This document shows positions 49,649-58,539 of a stretch of 64,000 nt of DNA, in pieces (the first letter of the stretch is position 1; each line of letters starts with the position of its first letter). This stretch comes from Vogesella indigofera (GTDB lineage: Bacteria; Pseudomonadota; Gammaproteobacteria; Burkholderiales; Chromobacteriaceae). Made by a program: the position numbers and the translations under genes. The notes under the pieces were generated by a model that saw only the letters and a list, made by a program, of their open reading frames with translations, had not been told where the DNA came from and did not search any database. The stretch lies in assembly GCF_003633895.1 (NCBI RefSeq), contig NZ_RBID01000013.1, positions 62,001-126,000 on the forward strand. The letters run 5' to 3'.

Positions 49649-50557
49649 ACGGCAGACGCGGTTGAGCCAGGCCAGCAGATCGGCCTCGAACTCGGCGCGG
49701 TTGGTCTCGTGGTGCATCTCGTGGCGGGCGCCGGGATACACCGTCACCGTCACGTCGCGCAGCCCGGCCTTGCGGTAGCGCCGCGCCAACTGGCCGAGGC
49801 CGAACTTGCCGAGGCTGACCGGATCGCGGCTGCCGGCCTGCAGCCACACCGGGCAATCGTGCAGGCCGCGCCCGGCGGCCTCGCCCTGCTCCAGCGCGAT
49901 GATGCCGCCGAACAGGTCGATCCACAGCTGCGGTGTCGGAAACTGGCCGCACAGCGGATCGGCGAGATAGGCGTCCACCTGCGCCGCATCGCGCGATAGC
50001 CAGTCCAGCGTGGTGCGCGTCGGCATGAAGCCGAGATTGAAGCTGCCGAACACCAGCGCCGTCATCAGCCGGCTGGGGCTGGCGGCGCCGCCCAGCCTTG
50101 CGGCCAACCTTGCCACGCCGCGCATCAGCCGTGCCAGCACCCGCTGGCGATAGCCGGTGGCGGACAGCACCATGCCGGACAGGCGCTGGCCGTAGCGCAG
50201 GAAAAAGGCGCGCGCCACGAAGCTGCCCATGCTGTGGCCGTACAGCACCAGCGGGGTCTGCGGATGTGCCGCCGCGGCATGATCGACCACCTCGCGCAGG
50301 TCATCGACCACCAGCGACCAGCCGTCGTGCGCGGCGAACCAGCCCGGCAGCGGCGCCTCGCGGCCGTGGCCGCGGTGGTTGTGGGCGTAGACCCAGTAAC
50401 CGGCAGCGGCCAGCCGCCCGGCCAGCACATCGTAGCGCTCGGCGTGCTCGCTCATGCCGTGGGCAATCACCAGCACGCCGCGCGGCGCCTGCTGCGTCGG
50501 CCATGACACACCGTGGATTACGTGACCATCGCTGGCCGTCAGCTGAAAAGGCTTCAT
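49637..50557 (-). CDS. Alpha/beta hydrolase, monoacylglycerol-lipase type
   Basis: 306 aa. Ser-hydrolase nucleophile in YGHSMGSFVARA, oxyanion region VIAHGMSEHAERYDVLAGRLAAAGY, and the catalytic His in YPGARHEMHHETNR. The family includes lysophospholipases and monoacylglycerol lipases; substrate unknown. A dispersed word lies at 50100 (ARLAAR). Confidence 0.9.
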   Translation of the reverse strand: MKPFQLTASDGHVIHGVSWPTQQAPRGVLVIAHGMSEHAERYDVLAGRLAAAGYWVYAHNHRGHGREAPLPGWFAAHDGWSLVVDDLREVVDHAAAAHPQTPLVLYGHSMGSFVARAFFLRYGQRLSGMVLSATGYRQRVLARLMRGVARLAARLGGAASPSRLMTALVFGSFNLGFMPTRTTLDWLSRDAAQVDAYLADPLCGQFPTPQLWIDLFGGIIALEQGEAAGRGLHDCPVWLQAGSRDPVSLGKFGLGQLARRYRKAGLRDVTVTVYPGARHEMHHETNRAEFEADLLAWLNRVCRSAK

Positions 50558-50578
50558 CGCACACCCTGCAAGCGGGGA

Positions 50579-50881
50579 TCAGAACTTGTCGGCACGCAGC
50601 ACACCGACATCGGACACGTAGAGGATCAGGCCGTAGTGCGGCAGGTAAGCCTGCTGACAATGCGCGGCAATCGCCTCCGCCACCGCCGTATCGCATACCA
50701 CGTCGACGCGGATATTGCCCTCGAACGACCAGCCGCCGCCCTGCACGCCGTGGCTGCCGCCACCACGGGCATCGCTGACGGTATAGCCGTGGGCGCCGAG
50801 CTGCTGCAGCACTTTCACCAGCGGCGCTTCCAGCACCGCCTCGGTGACGATGGTCAACAGTTTCTTGGTATGAAAGGTCAT
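50579..50881 (-). CDS. PII-like protein, SbtB type
   Basis: 100 aa. MTFHTKKLLTIVTEAVLEAPLVKVLQQLGAHGYTVSDARGGGSHGVQGGGWSFEGNIRVDVVCD is a PII-like fold with a short T-loop. It follows the SbtA-type transporter by 10 bp on the same strand. In cyanobacteria SbtB binds SbtA and senses adenine nucleotides and cAMP to gate bicarbonate uptake. Start at 50881 is preferred over 50899. Confidence 0.85.
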   Translation of the reverse strand: MTFHTKKLLTIVTEAVLEAPLVKVLQQLGAHGYTVSDARGGGSHGVQGGGWSFEGNIRVDVVCDTAVAEAIAAHCQQAYLPHYGLILYVSDVGVLRADKF

Positions 50882-50891
50882 CGCACGCTCC

Positions 50892-51824
50892 TCAGGCATA
50901 CAGCCATTGTGTCAGCATCCAGTACAAAGGGATACCGAACAGCAGGTTGAACGGAAAGGTCACCCCCAGGCTGGCCGCCAGCGACAGCGCCGGATTGGCC
51001 TCGGGCACCGCGATACGCATCGCGGCCGGGGCGGCGATATAGGAAGACGAGGCGCACAGGGTCGCCAGCAGCAGCGCCCCGCCCGCCGACAGCCCCATGG
51101 CGTAGGCACTGCCAAGGCCGATGCAGGCAAAGCCGAGCGGCACCAGCAGCCCGAACAGCACCACGAAGCCGCCCTGGCGCCGCAAGCCGCCGAGCTTGGC
51201 CGCCGTCAGCAGCCCCATCTCCAGCAGGAACAGCGACAGCACCGGCTTGAACAGGTCGACATACAGCGGCGACAGGCTGACGATGCCCGCCGGCCCGGCC
51301 AGCCAGCCGATCACCAGCCCGCCGAGCAACAGCACCATGCTCTTGCCGAGGAACACCTCGTGCGCCAGCTGCCCCCAGCGCAGCTGCTGCCCGTCGCCCA
51401 GCCGCGCCAGCAGCACCCCCACCACCAGCGCCGGCATCTCCATCACTGCCAGGAACAGCGTCAGTTGCGGCTCGGCCTCGATGCCCTGCCGCGCGAGGAA
51501 GCTGGCGGCGACCGCAAAGGTCACCACGCTGACCGAGCCGTAATGGGCGGCGGTGGCCGCCGCATCGGCACGGTTCAGGCGCCAGCGCAGGATGCCGAAA
51601 GCGAGCAGCGTCAGCAGCGTGCCCAGCAGGATCACCAGCAGCACCTGCAGCAATACCTGCGGGCTGCCCGTTTTCGCCAGCGCCACGCCGCCCTTCAGGC
51701 CGATGGCCAGCAGCAGGAACACCGACAGCGTCTCGTACAGGGCCGGCGGCAGCTTCAGCTCGGAACGCGCCAGGGCCGCGAACAGCCCCAGCAGGAAAAA
51801 CAGTACGACCGGATCCAGTGTCAT
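50892..51824 (-). CDS. SbtA-type sodium-bicarbonate transporter
   Basis: 310 aa, about ten membrane helices. Family pattern: LKLPPALYETLSVFLLLAIGLKGGVAL, AAHYGSVSVVTFAVAASFL, ALVVGVLLARL, and LLATLCASSSYIAAPAAMRIAVPEANPALSLAASLGVTFPFNLLFGIPLY. SbtA (DUF897) imports bicarbonate with sodium. It is co-transcribed with the PII-like gene. Confidence 0.9.
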   Translation of the reverse strand: MTLDPVVLFFLLGLFAALARSELKLPPALYETLSVFLLLAIGLKGGVALAKTGSPQVLLQVLLVILLGTLLTLLAFGILRWRLNRADAAATAAHYGSVSVVTFAVAASFLARQGIEAEPQLTLFLAVMEMPALVVGVLLARLGDGQQLRWGQLAHEVFLGKSMVLLLGGLVIGWLAGPAGIVSLSPLYVDLFKPVLSLFLLEMGLLTAAKLGGLRRQGGFVVLFGLLVPLGFACIGLGSAYAMGLSAGGALLLATLCASSSYIAAPAAMRIAVPEANPALSLAASLGVTFPFNLLFGIPLYWMLTQWLYA

Positions 51825-51915
51825 CTCACTCCTTTCATTGGCTCGTGATCCTGCCGTCCGGCTGACGGCGGCGTCAGCTGGACAAGGCAGAGAAAGGGAA
51901 GTTTCGTGCCGGCGC

Positions 51916-52497
51916 TCAGGCCTGCAGCGGGGTGTGATCGTAGTTGCGGTTGATCAGCGCGGTCAGCACGTGGTCGCGCCAGGCGCCATTGAGGAACAGG
52001 TAGTCGCGGGCGTGGCCCTCGATCTGGAAGCCGAGCCGCTTCAGCAGCGCGGCGCTGCGCTCGTTCTCCGGCTGGTAGTTGGCCTGCACCCGGTGCAGCT
52101 TCAGCGTGCCGAAGGCAAAGGCGATCACCGCCTCCACCGCCTCGCGCATCAGGCCCTGGCCCTGGTGTGCGTGATCGATGTTGTAGCCCAGATGGCAGCC
52201 CTGGAACACGCCGCGGCTGATATTGGACAGGCTGACGGTGCCGATCACGCGGCCGGCTTCCTTCTCCGGCATCACCAGGAACAGCGCGCCGCGGCTTTCC
52301 TTCCAGTCCATTTCGCGCTGGCGCATGCGCATCGCCCAGAACAGCTCGGTGTAGAACATCCCGCCCGGGGTCGGGTCCCATGGCGCGAAATGCTCGCGGT
52401 TGCGCACCTGGTAATCCAGCATGGCACGCGCCCACGCACTTTCCGCCGGCAACAGGTGCAGACGCGCGGTGCTGAGCGATGGCTGGGTGGTTGGCAT
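51916..52497 (-). CDS. GNAT acetyltransferase, RimJ type
   Basis: 193 aa. Core GNAT fold with LFLVMPEKEAGRVIGTVSLSNISRGVFQGCHLGYNIDHAHQGQGLMREAVEAVIAFAF and LHRVQANYQPENERSAALLKRLGFQIEG. RimJ acetylates ribosomal protein S5; relatives act on other substrates. Start at 52497 is chosen because the 12 upstream codons have no family match. Confidence 0.88.
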   Translation of the reverse strand: MPTTQPSLSTARLHLLPAESAWARAMLDYQVRNREHFAPWDPTPGGMFYTELFWAMRMRQREMDWKESRGALFLVMPEKEAGRVIGTVSLSNISRGVFQGCHLGYNIDHAHQGQGLMREAVEAVIAFAFGTLKLHRVQANYQPENERSAALLKRLGFQIEGHARDYLFLNGAWRDHVLTALINRNYDHTPLQA

Positions 52498-52614
52498 GTC
52501 AGTACTCCGGAAAACGCAAGGAATGGGGAACAAGGTTGGCCGCAGGCCGCCGAAAGTGCGTCAGTATGCCATTGCCGGCGCCGCCCCGCATCCGTGGCGC
52601 AGGTGGCATAGGCA

Positions 52615-52642
52615 AACGCCCGTACCGGGGGGTACGGGCGTT
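52615..52642 (-). terminator. Probable terminator of purC
   Basis: AACGCCCGTACC pairs with GGTACGGGCGTT around a 4-base loop, 27 bp past the purC stop. The T-run on the minus strand is short (TTT). Confidence 0.65.
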
Positions 52643-52668
52643 CAGCGGCAAGCGGGCAGATGCCAGCC

Positions 52669-53544
52669 TTAGCCGGTCAGTTTTTCCAGCGCTTCGCGGT
52701 ACTTGGCGGCGGTCTTCTCGCGCACCTCCAGCGGTACCGCCGGGGCCGGCGCCTGCTTGTTCCAGCCGGAGGCTTCCAGCCAGTCGCGCACGAACTGCTT
52801 GTCGAACGACGGCGGATTGGTGCCTTCGGCATAGCTGTCGGCCGGCCAGAAACGGCTGGAATCCGGCGTCAGCGCCTCGTCCATCAGCGTCAGGGTGCCG
52901 TCTTCGTCGAGGCCGAATTCGAACTTGGTGTCGCAGATGATGATGCCACGCTTGGCCGCGAATTCGGACGCGGTCTGGTACAGCAGGATGGCGGTGTCGC
53001 GTACCTTGGCCGCCAGCTCGGCGCCGACGATGGCCTCGCACTGCGCGAAGGTGATGTTCTCGTCGTGATCGCCCACTGCCGCCTTGGTCGACGGCGTGAA
53101 GATCGGCTGCGGCAGCTTGCTGGACTCCTTCAGCCCGGCCGGCAGCGCGATGCCGCACACGGTGCCGGACTTCTGATATTCCTTCCAGCCGGAACCGGCC
53201 AGGTAGCCGCGCACCACGGCCTCGATCATCACCGGCTTCAGGCGCTTGGCCACCACGCCGCGGCCGGCCACCAGCGGCAGGTCTTCCGCCGACACCACGT
53301 CTTCCGGCTTGTCGCCGGTCAGGTGGTTGGGCACCACGTCCTTCAGCGTCTCGAACCAGAAGTTGGAGATCGCGGTCAGGATCTGGCCCTTGCCCGGAAT
53401 CGGGTCGTCCAGGATCACGTCGAACGCCGACAGGCGGTCGGAGGCGATCATCAGCATGCGTTTGTCGTCGATCTCGTACAGATCGCGCACCTTGCCGGAA
53501 TAGATTTTCTTCAGGCTGGTGAGAGTGGTATTGGTTGCGGTCAT
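52669..53544 (-). CDS. purC: SAICAR synthetase
   Basis: 291 aa. [33 protein letters not shown] at the start and [35 protein letters not shown] and [33 protein letters not shown]-like blocks. Eighth step of purine synthesis. A GAAGGAA ribosome site precedes the ATG. It lies downstream of fosA by 10 bp. Confidence 0.97.
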   Translation of the reverse strand: MTATNTTLTSLKKIYSGKVRDLYEIDDKRMLMIASDRLSAFDVILDDPIPGKGQILTAISNFWFETLKDVVPNHLTGDKPEDVVSAEDLPLVAGRGVVAKRLKPVMIEAVVRGYLAGSGWKEYQKSGTVCGIALPAGLKESSKLPQPIFTPSTKAAVGDHDENITFAQCEAIVGAELAAKVRDTAILLYQTASEFAAKRGIIICDTKFEFGLDEDGTLTLMDEALTPDSSRFWPADSYAEGTNPPSFDKQFVRDWLEASGWNKQAPAPAVPLEVREKTAAKYREALEKLTG

Positions 53545-53554
53545 GGTAATTCCT

Positions 53555-53965
53555 TCAATCAAAAAACTGCATGTCCTGATAGGGACGTATCCTGCATGCC
53601 GCCAGACGGCTGGCGAGTGAGCCCACATGTAGCTCCAGCTGGTGGCCATCCGGGTCGAGAAAATAAAACGACTCGCCCTCGCTGCGGTTATCACGCCAGC
53701 AATGGACTCCGGCACGCTGAAGGCGCGCCACCCACAGCGAAAACTGCGCCTCGGCAACACCAAATGCATAATGCGTATAGCCAGCCTGCGGCGGCCCCTG
53801 CCAGTCATCCCGCGACAGGCACAGCCACAGTCCACCCAGCGTCAGGTAGCCGCCAGCAGCCCAACGAGCCTCCGGTTTCGCACCCAGCACGGCGGTATAG
53901 AACTGCCAGGCACGCTCCAGATCGCTTACTGCCAGAGTCAGGTGATTCAAACCTTGCAGCGTCAT
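53555..53965 (-). CDS. fosA: FosA-type fosfomycin glutathione transferase
   Basis: 136 aa, normal FosA length. [40 protein letters not shown] and [33 protein letters not shown]. The Mn ligands H8, H65 and E111 and the substrate-side T10, S95, S99, Y101 and R120 are present; a Lys usual at about 90 is Arg. Adds glutathione to fosfomycin, inactivating it. It sits between purK and purC; chromosomal FosA genes are known in several Gram-negative groups. Start at 53965. Confidence 0.9.
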   Translation of the reverse strand: MTLQGLNHLTLAVSDLERAWQFYTAVLGAKPEARWAAGGYLTLGGLWLCLSRDDWQGPPQAGYTHYAFGVAEAQFSLWVARLQRAGVHCWRDNRSEGESFYFLDPDGHQLELHVGSLASRLAACRIRPYQDMQFFD

Positions 53966-54013
53966 GCATCGACTCATGAAAAAGACGATGCCTTATCGGC
54001 ACCGCCTGATTTC

Positions 54014-55144
54014 TTACAAGGTATCCTTCAGCGCGCGCGCCTGGTCCAGCGCGTCGTCAACGTTGGCCGCGAGCACGGTGAAGTGCCCCATCTTGCGGCC
54101 GGCACGCGCCTCTTTCTTGCCGTACAGGTGCAGGTGGGCGTTCGGTGCTTCCATCAGTACGTCCCACAGCGGCTCGCCGCCGTCCTCGCGCCACACGTCG
54201 CCCAGCAGGTTGACCATCACCACCGGCGACAGCAGCTCGGTACGGCCCGGCAACAGGCCGCACATGGCGCGCACCTGCTGCTGGTACTGGTCGGTGACGC
54301 AGGCGTCGATGGTGTAGTGGCCGGAGTTGTGCGGCCGCGGCGCGATCTCGTTCACCACCAGGCTGTCGTCGGCGAGCACGAAGAATTCCACCGCCAGCAC
54401 GCCGATGTAGTCCAGCGCCTCGGCCAGCTGCACCGCGTAATCCTGCGCCTGTGCGGCCAAGGTCGGGCTGATGCGCGCCGGCACGATGGACTCGTCGAGA
54501 ATGCCGTTCTTGTGGATGTTCTCCGACACCGGGAACACCGCCACCTGCGCCGCGCTTACGCGGGTGACGATGGCGGACACTTCCAGCTTCAGGTCCAGCA
54601 TCTTTTCCAGCACGCAGGCCTGGCCGCCGAGGTCGGCGTAGGCGGCGCGGGCTTCGTCGGCGGTCTTGACCCGCACCTGGCCCTTGCCGTCGTAACCGAG
54701 ACGCGCGGTCTTGAGGATGCCCGGCAGGTAGGGTGCCAGCTCGACCTGGATGTCGGCGACGCTCTCGATGGCCAGATACGGTGCGGTCGGCAGGCCGGCC
54801 TTGTTGATCCAGCTCTTCTCGGCGATGCGGTCCTGGGCGATGGCCACGCAGTCGCCGGACGGCGACACGCGCGTGGTTTTCGCCAGCGCGCGCATCGCGT
54901 CGGCGTTGACGTTCTCGAATTCGGTGGTTACCGCGGCGCAGCTTGCGGCCAACGTTTGCAACGCGGCGGCGTCATTGAACGGCGCACACAGGTGCACGTC
55001 GGCAAAGTCGGCGGCCGGCGCATTGGCGTCCGGGTCCAGCACGGTGACGCGATAGCCCATGCGCTTGGCGGCGGTAACGAACATGCGGCCCAGCTGGCCG
55101 CCGCCGAGTATGCCCAGCATCGCCGGGGGCAGGATGGCCGCCAT
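54014..55144 (-). CDS. purK: N5-carboxyaminoimidazole ribonucleotide synthase
   Basis: 376 aa ATP-grasp. MLGILGGGQLGRMFVTAAKRMGYRVTVLDPD start, LKTARLGYDGKGQ, VVNEIAPRPHNSGHYTIDACVTDQYQQQVRAMCGLL. Works with PurE in purine synthesis. It begins one base after the purE stop. Two one-base variants of the dispersed word lie inside it (54061, 54945). Confidence 0.97.
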   Translation of the reverse strand: MAAILPPAMLGILGGGQLGRMFVTAAKRMGYRVTVLDPDANAPAADFADVHLCAPFNDAAALQTLAASCAAVTTEFENVNADAMRALAKTTRVSPSGDCVAIAQDRIAEKSWINKAGLPTAPYLAIESVADIQVELAPYLPGILKTARLGYDGKGQVRVKTADEARAAYADLGGQACVLEKMLDLKLEVSAIVTRVSAAQVAVFPVSENIHKNGILDESIVPARISPTLAAQAQDYAVQLAEALDYIGVLAVEFFVLADDSLVVNEIAPRPHNSGHYTIDACVTDQYQQQVRAMCGLLPGRTELLSPVVMVNLLGDVWREDGGEPLWDVLMEAPNAHLHLYGKKEARAGRKMGHFTVLAANVDDALDQARALKDTL

Positions 55145-55145
55145 G

Positions 55146-55634
55146 TCAGTCCACCTCCGGCAGGCTCATCGCCAGCACGGTCTGTTCCTGTTGCTTGCGG
55201 AAGGCCTTCAGCTTGTCCGCCAGTTCCGGCTGCGCATTGCCCAGCATCGCCACCGCGAACAGCGCGGCATTGGCGGCACCGGCTTCGCCGATGGCGAAGG
55301 TGGCCACCGGAATGCCCTTCGGCATCTGCACGATGGACAGCAGCGAATCTTCGCCGCGCAGGTATTTGGACGGCACCGGTACACCCAGCACCGGAACGTG
55401 GGTCTTGGCGGCCAGCATGCCCGGCAGGTGCGCGGCACCGCCGGCGCCGGCGATGATGGCCTTCAGGCCACGCGCTTCGGCTTCTTCGGCGTACTGGAAC
55501 AGCAGGTCGGGAGTGCGGTGCGCGGAGACGACGCGGGTTTCGAACGCGACACCGAAGTCCTTCAGCACGCGCGCGGCGTTCTGCATGACTTCCCAGTCGC
55601 TGTTGCTACCCATCACGATGCCAACTTCGATCAT
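55146..55634 (-). CDS. purE: N5-carboxyaminoimidazole ribonucleotide mutase
   Basis: 162 aa. [70 protein letters not shown] and GVPVPS. First gene of the purE-purK-fosA-purC run. No clear ribosome site helps choose between ATGs at 55634 and 55649; the shorter form matches the family start. Confidence 0.96.
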   Translation of the reverse strand: MIEVGIVMGSNSDWEVMQNAARVLKDFGVAFETRVVSAHRTPDLLFQYAEEAEARGLKAIIAGAGGAAHLPGMLAAKTHVPVLGVPVPSKYLRGEDSLLSIVQMPKGIPVATFAIGEAGAANAALFAVAMLGNAQPELADKLKAFRKQQEQTVLAMSLPEVD

Positions 55635-55732
55635 GGAGGCGGGTTCCATCAAGGAGGGGAAAAACGCGATTTTACCTGATTCGGCAAGGGCTTGCCGAGC
55701 TGACTTGCAGCCGGCACCCGCGCCGGCGCCAC

Positions 55733-55758
55733 AAAAAAAGCGGCCAATGGCCGCTTTT
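55733..55758 (-). terminator. Terminator of the tol-pal cluster
   Basis: AAAAGCGGCC (55736-55745) pairs with GGCCGCTTTT (55749-55758); on the minus strand it ends in seven T. It lies 30 bp beyond the cpoB stop codon. Confidence 0.85.
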
Positions 55759-55789
55759 GACGTTTTCGGCGCGCCGGCAGGCCGCTACG

Positions 55790-56545
55790 TTACAGTTTTG
55801 CCAGCCGCTCGCGCGCCTTGGTCGCCGCCGCGCTGTTCGGGTACAGCTTGAGCAGCTTGCGCAGGGTGACCTTGGCCTGGTCCTTCTGCTGCAGCTCGAT
55901 CTGGTTTTCCGCCATCAGCCGCAGCGCCTCCGGCGCCCGCACGTGCGCCGGATACTGCTCGGCAAAACGGCGGTGGATGTCGATGGCGGCGTCGTACTGC
56001 TTGAGGTAGGTGTGCGCCACCCCCAGCCAGTAGCTGGCTTCCTGCGCCTCGCTGTTGGCCGGGAACTTGTCCATCACCGCCTTCAGCTCCGGCACCGCGC
56101 GGGCAAACTCGCGGTTGCGCAGCGTCGCCAGCGCCTTGTTCAGCGCATCCTGCGCCGGGCTGACCAGTGGTGCCGCCGGACTGGCGCCGGCCTCCGCCTC
56201 GCCACTCGCCGCCGGGTTGCTGGCCGGCTGCTCCAGCTTGCCCAGGCGCAGGTCGAGGTCGGCGTACAGGTCGTTCTGCCGCTTCAGCACTTCGCCCTGC
56301 TGGTGCTGCAGCATCTCGTTCTGGCCGCGCAGTGCCGCCATTTCGCTGCGCAGGGTGGCCACTTCCTTGACCAGGTCCAGCAGCCGCTCGTTGGACAGCC
56401 GCGCCTCGACCTCGGTCAGCCGCGCGCTGGTCTGCTGCTTGGCGGCGTCCAGTTCGCGGCGGGTCTGTTCGATATCGCTGGTGGTGGCACAGGCGCCCAG
56501 CAGCAGGCTGAGGGCGGCGACGGGCAACAGGCGGGGCAAGCTCAT
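55790..56545 (-). CDS. cpoB: Cell division coordinator CpoB (YbgF)
   Basis: 251 aa. Lipoprotein-like signal (ALSLLLGACATTS), coiled coil (about 25-95), then TPR repeats (about 125-250: ALATLRNREFARAVPELKAVMDKFPANSEAQEASYWLGVAHTYLKQYDAAIDIHRRFAEQYP). CpoB links outer-membrane constriction by Tol-Pal to septal wall synthesis. Last gene of the cluster; the E. coli protein has a cleaved signal without the Cys. Confidence 0.92.
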   Translation of the reverse strand: MSLPRLLPVAALSLLLGACATTSDIEQTRRELDAAKQQTSARLTEVEARLSNERLLDLVKEVATLRSEMAALRGQNEMLQHQQGEVLKRQNDLYADLDLRLGKLEQPASNPAASGEAEAGASPAAPLVSPAQDALNKALATLRNREFARAVPELKAVMDKFPANSEAQEASYWLGVAHTYLKQYDAAIDIHRRFAEQYPAHVRAPEALRLMAENQIELQQKDQAKVTLRKLLKLYPNSAAATKARERLAKL

Positions 56546-56606
56546 GGTGGCATCCTGAAAAACAGCGCGGGACGACGTGGCGCCATCCCGCAACCGGGTC
56601 AACACA

Positions 56607-57170
56607 TTACTGCGGGTAGACGAAGTCGGCGCGGCGGTTTTCGGCGTTGGCCGCTTCGCTGTCACCCTCGGCACGCGGTTTTTCCTTGCCGAAGCTGACC
56701 GCCTCGATCTGCACCGGCTTCACGCCCAGCACTTCCAGCGACTGCTTCACGCTTTCGGCACGGCGCTGGCCCAGCGCCAGGTTGTACTCGCGGCTGCCGC
56801 GGGCGTCGGTATTGCCCTGCACCAGCACCTTGCTGCTGAAGCGGTTGAGGAAGGCGGCATTGCCTTCCACCACGCCGCGCTGGTCGTCTTTCACCACCGA
56901 CTGATCGAAGTCGAAGTACACGCTGTGACCGTTGAGCAGCGCCTGCGCGCTGCGCTGGTCCGGCGCCGCCTTCACCGCTGCCGCCAGTTGCGCGGCGCTG
57001 ACCTTGCCACCCTGCAGCACCGGCTCGCTGCCGGTGACATCGACGGTGGCCACGCTCGGTGCGCTCGGCACGGTGGCGGCCGGCGGGTTGCTGACGACCG
57101 GCGCCGGGGTGCTGGCACACGCGGCCAGCAGCGCCGCCGCGATGGCGACGATAAACGGTGATTTTTTCAT
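56607..57170 (-). CDS. pal: Peptidoglycan-associated lipoprotein Pal
   Basis: 187 aa. Lipobox LAACAST; OmpA-like domain with YFDFDQSVVKDD, VQGNTDARGSREYNLALGQRRAESVKQSL and ENRRADFVY. Binds peptidoglycan and TolB. It follows tolB by 66 bp. Confidence 0.97.
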   Translation of the reverse strand: MKKSPFIVAIAAALLAACASTPAPVVSNPPAATVPSAPSVATVDVTGSEPVLQGGKVSAAQLAAAVKAAPDQRSAQALLNGHSVYFDFDQSVVKDDQRGVVEGNAAFLNRFSSKVLVQGNTDARGSREYNLALGQRRAESVKQSLEVLGVKPVQIEAVSFGKEKPRAEGDSEAANAENRRADFVYPQ

Positions 57171-57236
57171 TCGGCTCTCCTGCATCGGATGGGATGGATT
57201 AACTGGCAACATGATGCGCGTACCGCCGGCAGCGCA

Positions 57237-58535
57237 TCAAGGATTGAATGGCCCCCAGGCCGGATCCTGCACCTGGCCGCCGAGAGTGCCCAGCCGCACG
57301 CGGCCGGGATAGGCGGTGGCGGCGGCGTACAGCACGCTGCGGCCGCCCTCTTCGCTGGCGTACAGCACCATCTTGCCGTTGGGGGCGAAGCTTGGCGATT
57401 CGTCGAAGGCGCTGTTGCTGATCAGGCGGTTGTCGCCGCTGGCCAGATCGAGCAGCATCACCTTGAAACGGCCGCCTTCGCGGCGGACGTAGGCGATCTG
57501 GCGCCCATCGGGAGAGAACGTCGGCGACACGTTATAGTTCCCCTCGAAGGTGACTCGGCGGGCGTTGCGGCCGCCGTCCAGCGCCTGCACGTACAGCTGC
57601 GGGCTGCCGCTGCGGTCGGACACGAACACGATCTGGCGACCGTCCGGGCTGAACGCCGGCTCGGTGTCGATGGCGTCGCTATAGGAAAAACGCTGCACGC
57701 CACCGCCGTCGGCATTGATCAGGTACACCTGCGAGTTGCCGCTGGTGGTCAGCACCACCGCCAGCCGCCGCCCGTCCGGGCTCCACACCGGCGCCGAGTT
57801 GCTGCCGCGGAAATTGGCCAGCACGCGGCGCTGGCCGCTGACCAGGTCCTGCACGTAGATCACCGGCTTTTGCTGCTCGAAGGAGACATAGGCCAGCCGC
57901 GTGCCGTCCGGGCTCCACGCCGGCGACATGATAGGCAGGCGCGAGCGCAGCACCGTCTGCGCGCGGCGGCCGTCCATGTCGGCGATCTGCAGCCGGTATT
58001 CCTTGCCGCTCTGGGTGATGTAGGCGATGCGGCTGGAGAACAGGCTCTTTTCGCCCAGCAGCGCCTCGTACACCATGTCCGCCATGCGGTGCGCCATGTC
58101 GCGCAGCTGCTCCGGCGCCAGATCGAATTCCGCGCTCAGCTTCTGTTCGCGCGGGCTGATGGTGTCGGCCCAGAACGTCAGCCGCACCCGCTCGCCGCTG
58201 AGGCTGACCAGCTTGCCATACACCACCGCGCGCGCGCCGCGCTGCTGCCACGCCGCGGCGTTCAGCTGTGCCGGTGCCGCCAGCGCGTCGCCGGCGGCGG
58301 TTTCCAGCAGGCTGAAGGCGCCGGTCATCGCCAGATCGCTCTTCACCGTCGCGGTGATCGCCTCCGGCAGCAGGCTCTCGCCCTGCAGCGGTACGATCGC
58401 CACCGGGTAACGGTTGCTGCCGCCACCGATCACTTCCACGCTGAGGTCGGCGCGGGCAAGGTTGGCCGCAGCGGTCATGCTCAGCAGCAACAGGGCAAAC
58501 AGGCGCGGCCAGAAGCCGGAGACGGTGGCGGACAA
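57237..58535 (-). CDS. tolB: Tol-Pal protein TolB
   Basis: 432 aa. Signal peptide, N-terminal domain (about 30-160), then a beta-propeller with PAWSPDGTRLAYVSFE, PVWSPDGRRLAVVL, PAFSPDGRQIVFVSDRSGSPQLYV and PTFSPDGRQIAYV repeats. The start is TTG at 58535: it has AAGGAG seven bases ahead, while a nearby ATG is out of frame and an in-frame ATG at 58478 cuts the signal. A dispersed word lies at 58460. Confidence 0.95.
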   Translation of the reverse strand: MSATVSGFWPRLFALLLLSMTAAANLARADLSVEVIGGGSNRYPVAIVPLQGESLLPEAITATVKSDLAMTGAFSLLETAAGDALAAPAQLNAAAWQQRGARAVVYGKLVSLSGERVRLTFWADTISPREQKLSAEFDLAPEQLRDMAHRMADMVYEALLGEKSLFSSRIAYITQSGKEYRLQIADMDGRRAQTVLRSRLPIMSPAWSPDGTRLAYVSFEQQKPVIYVQDLVSGQRRVLANFRGSNSAPVWSPDGRRLAVVLTTSGNSQVYLINADGGGVQRFSYSDAIDTEPAFSPDGRQIVFVSDRSGSPQLYVQALDGGRNARRVTFEGNYNVSPTFSPDGRQIAYVRREGGRFKVMLLDLASGDNRLISNSAFDESPSFAPNGKMVLYASEEGGRSVLYAAATAYPGRVRLGTLGGQVQDPAWGPFNP

Positions 58536-58539
58536 GGCA

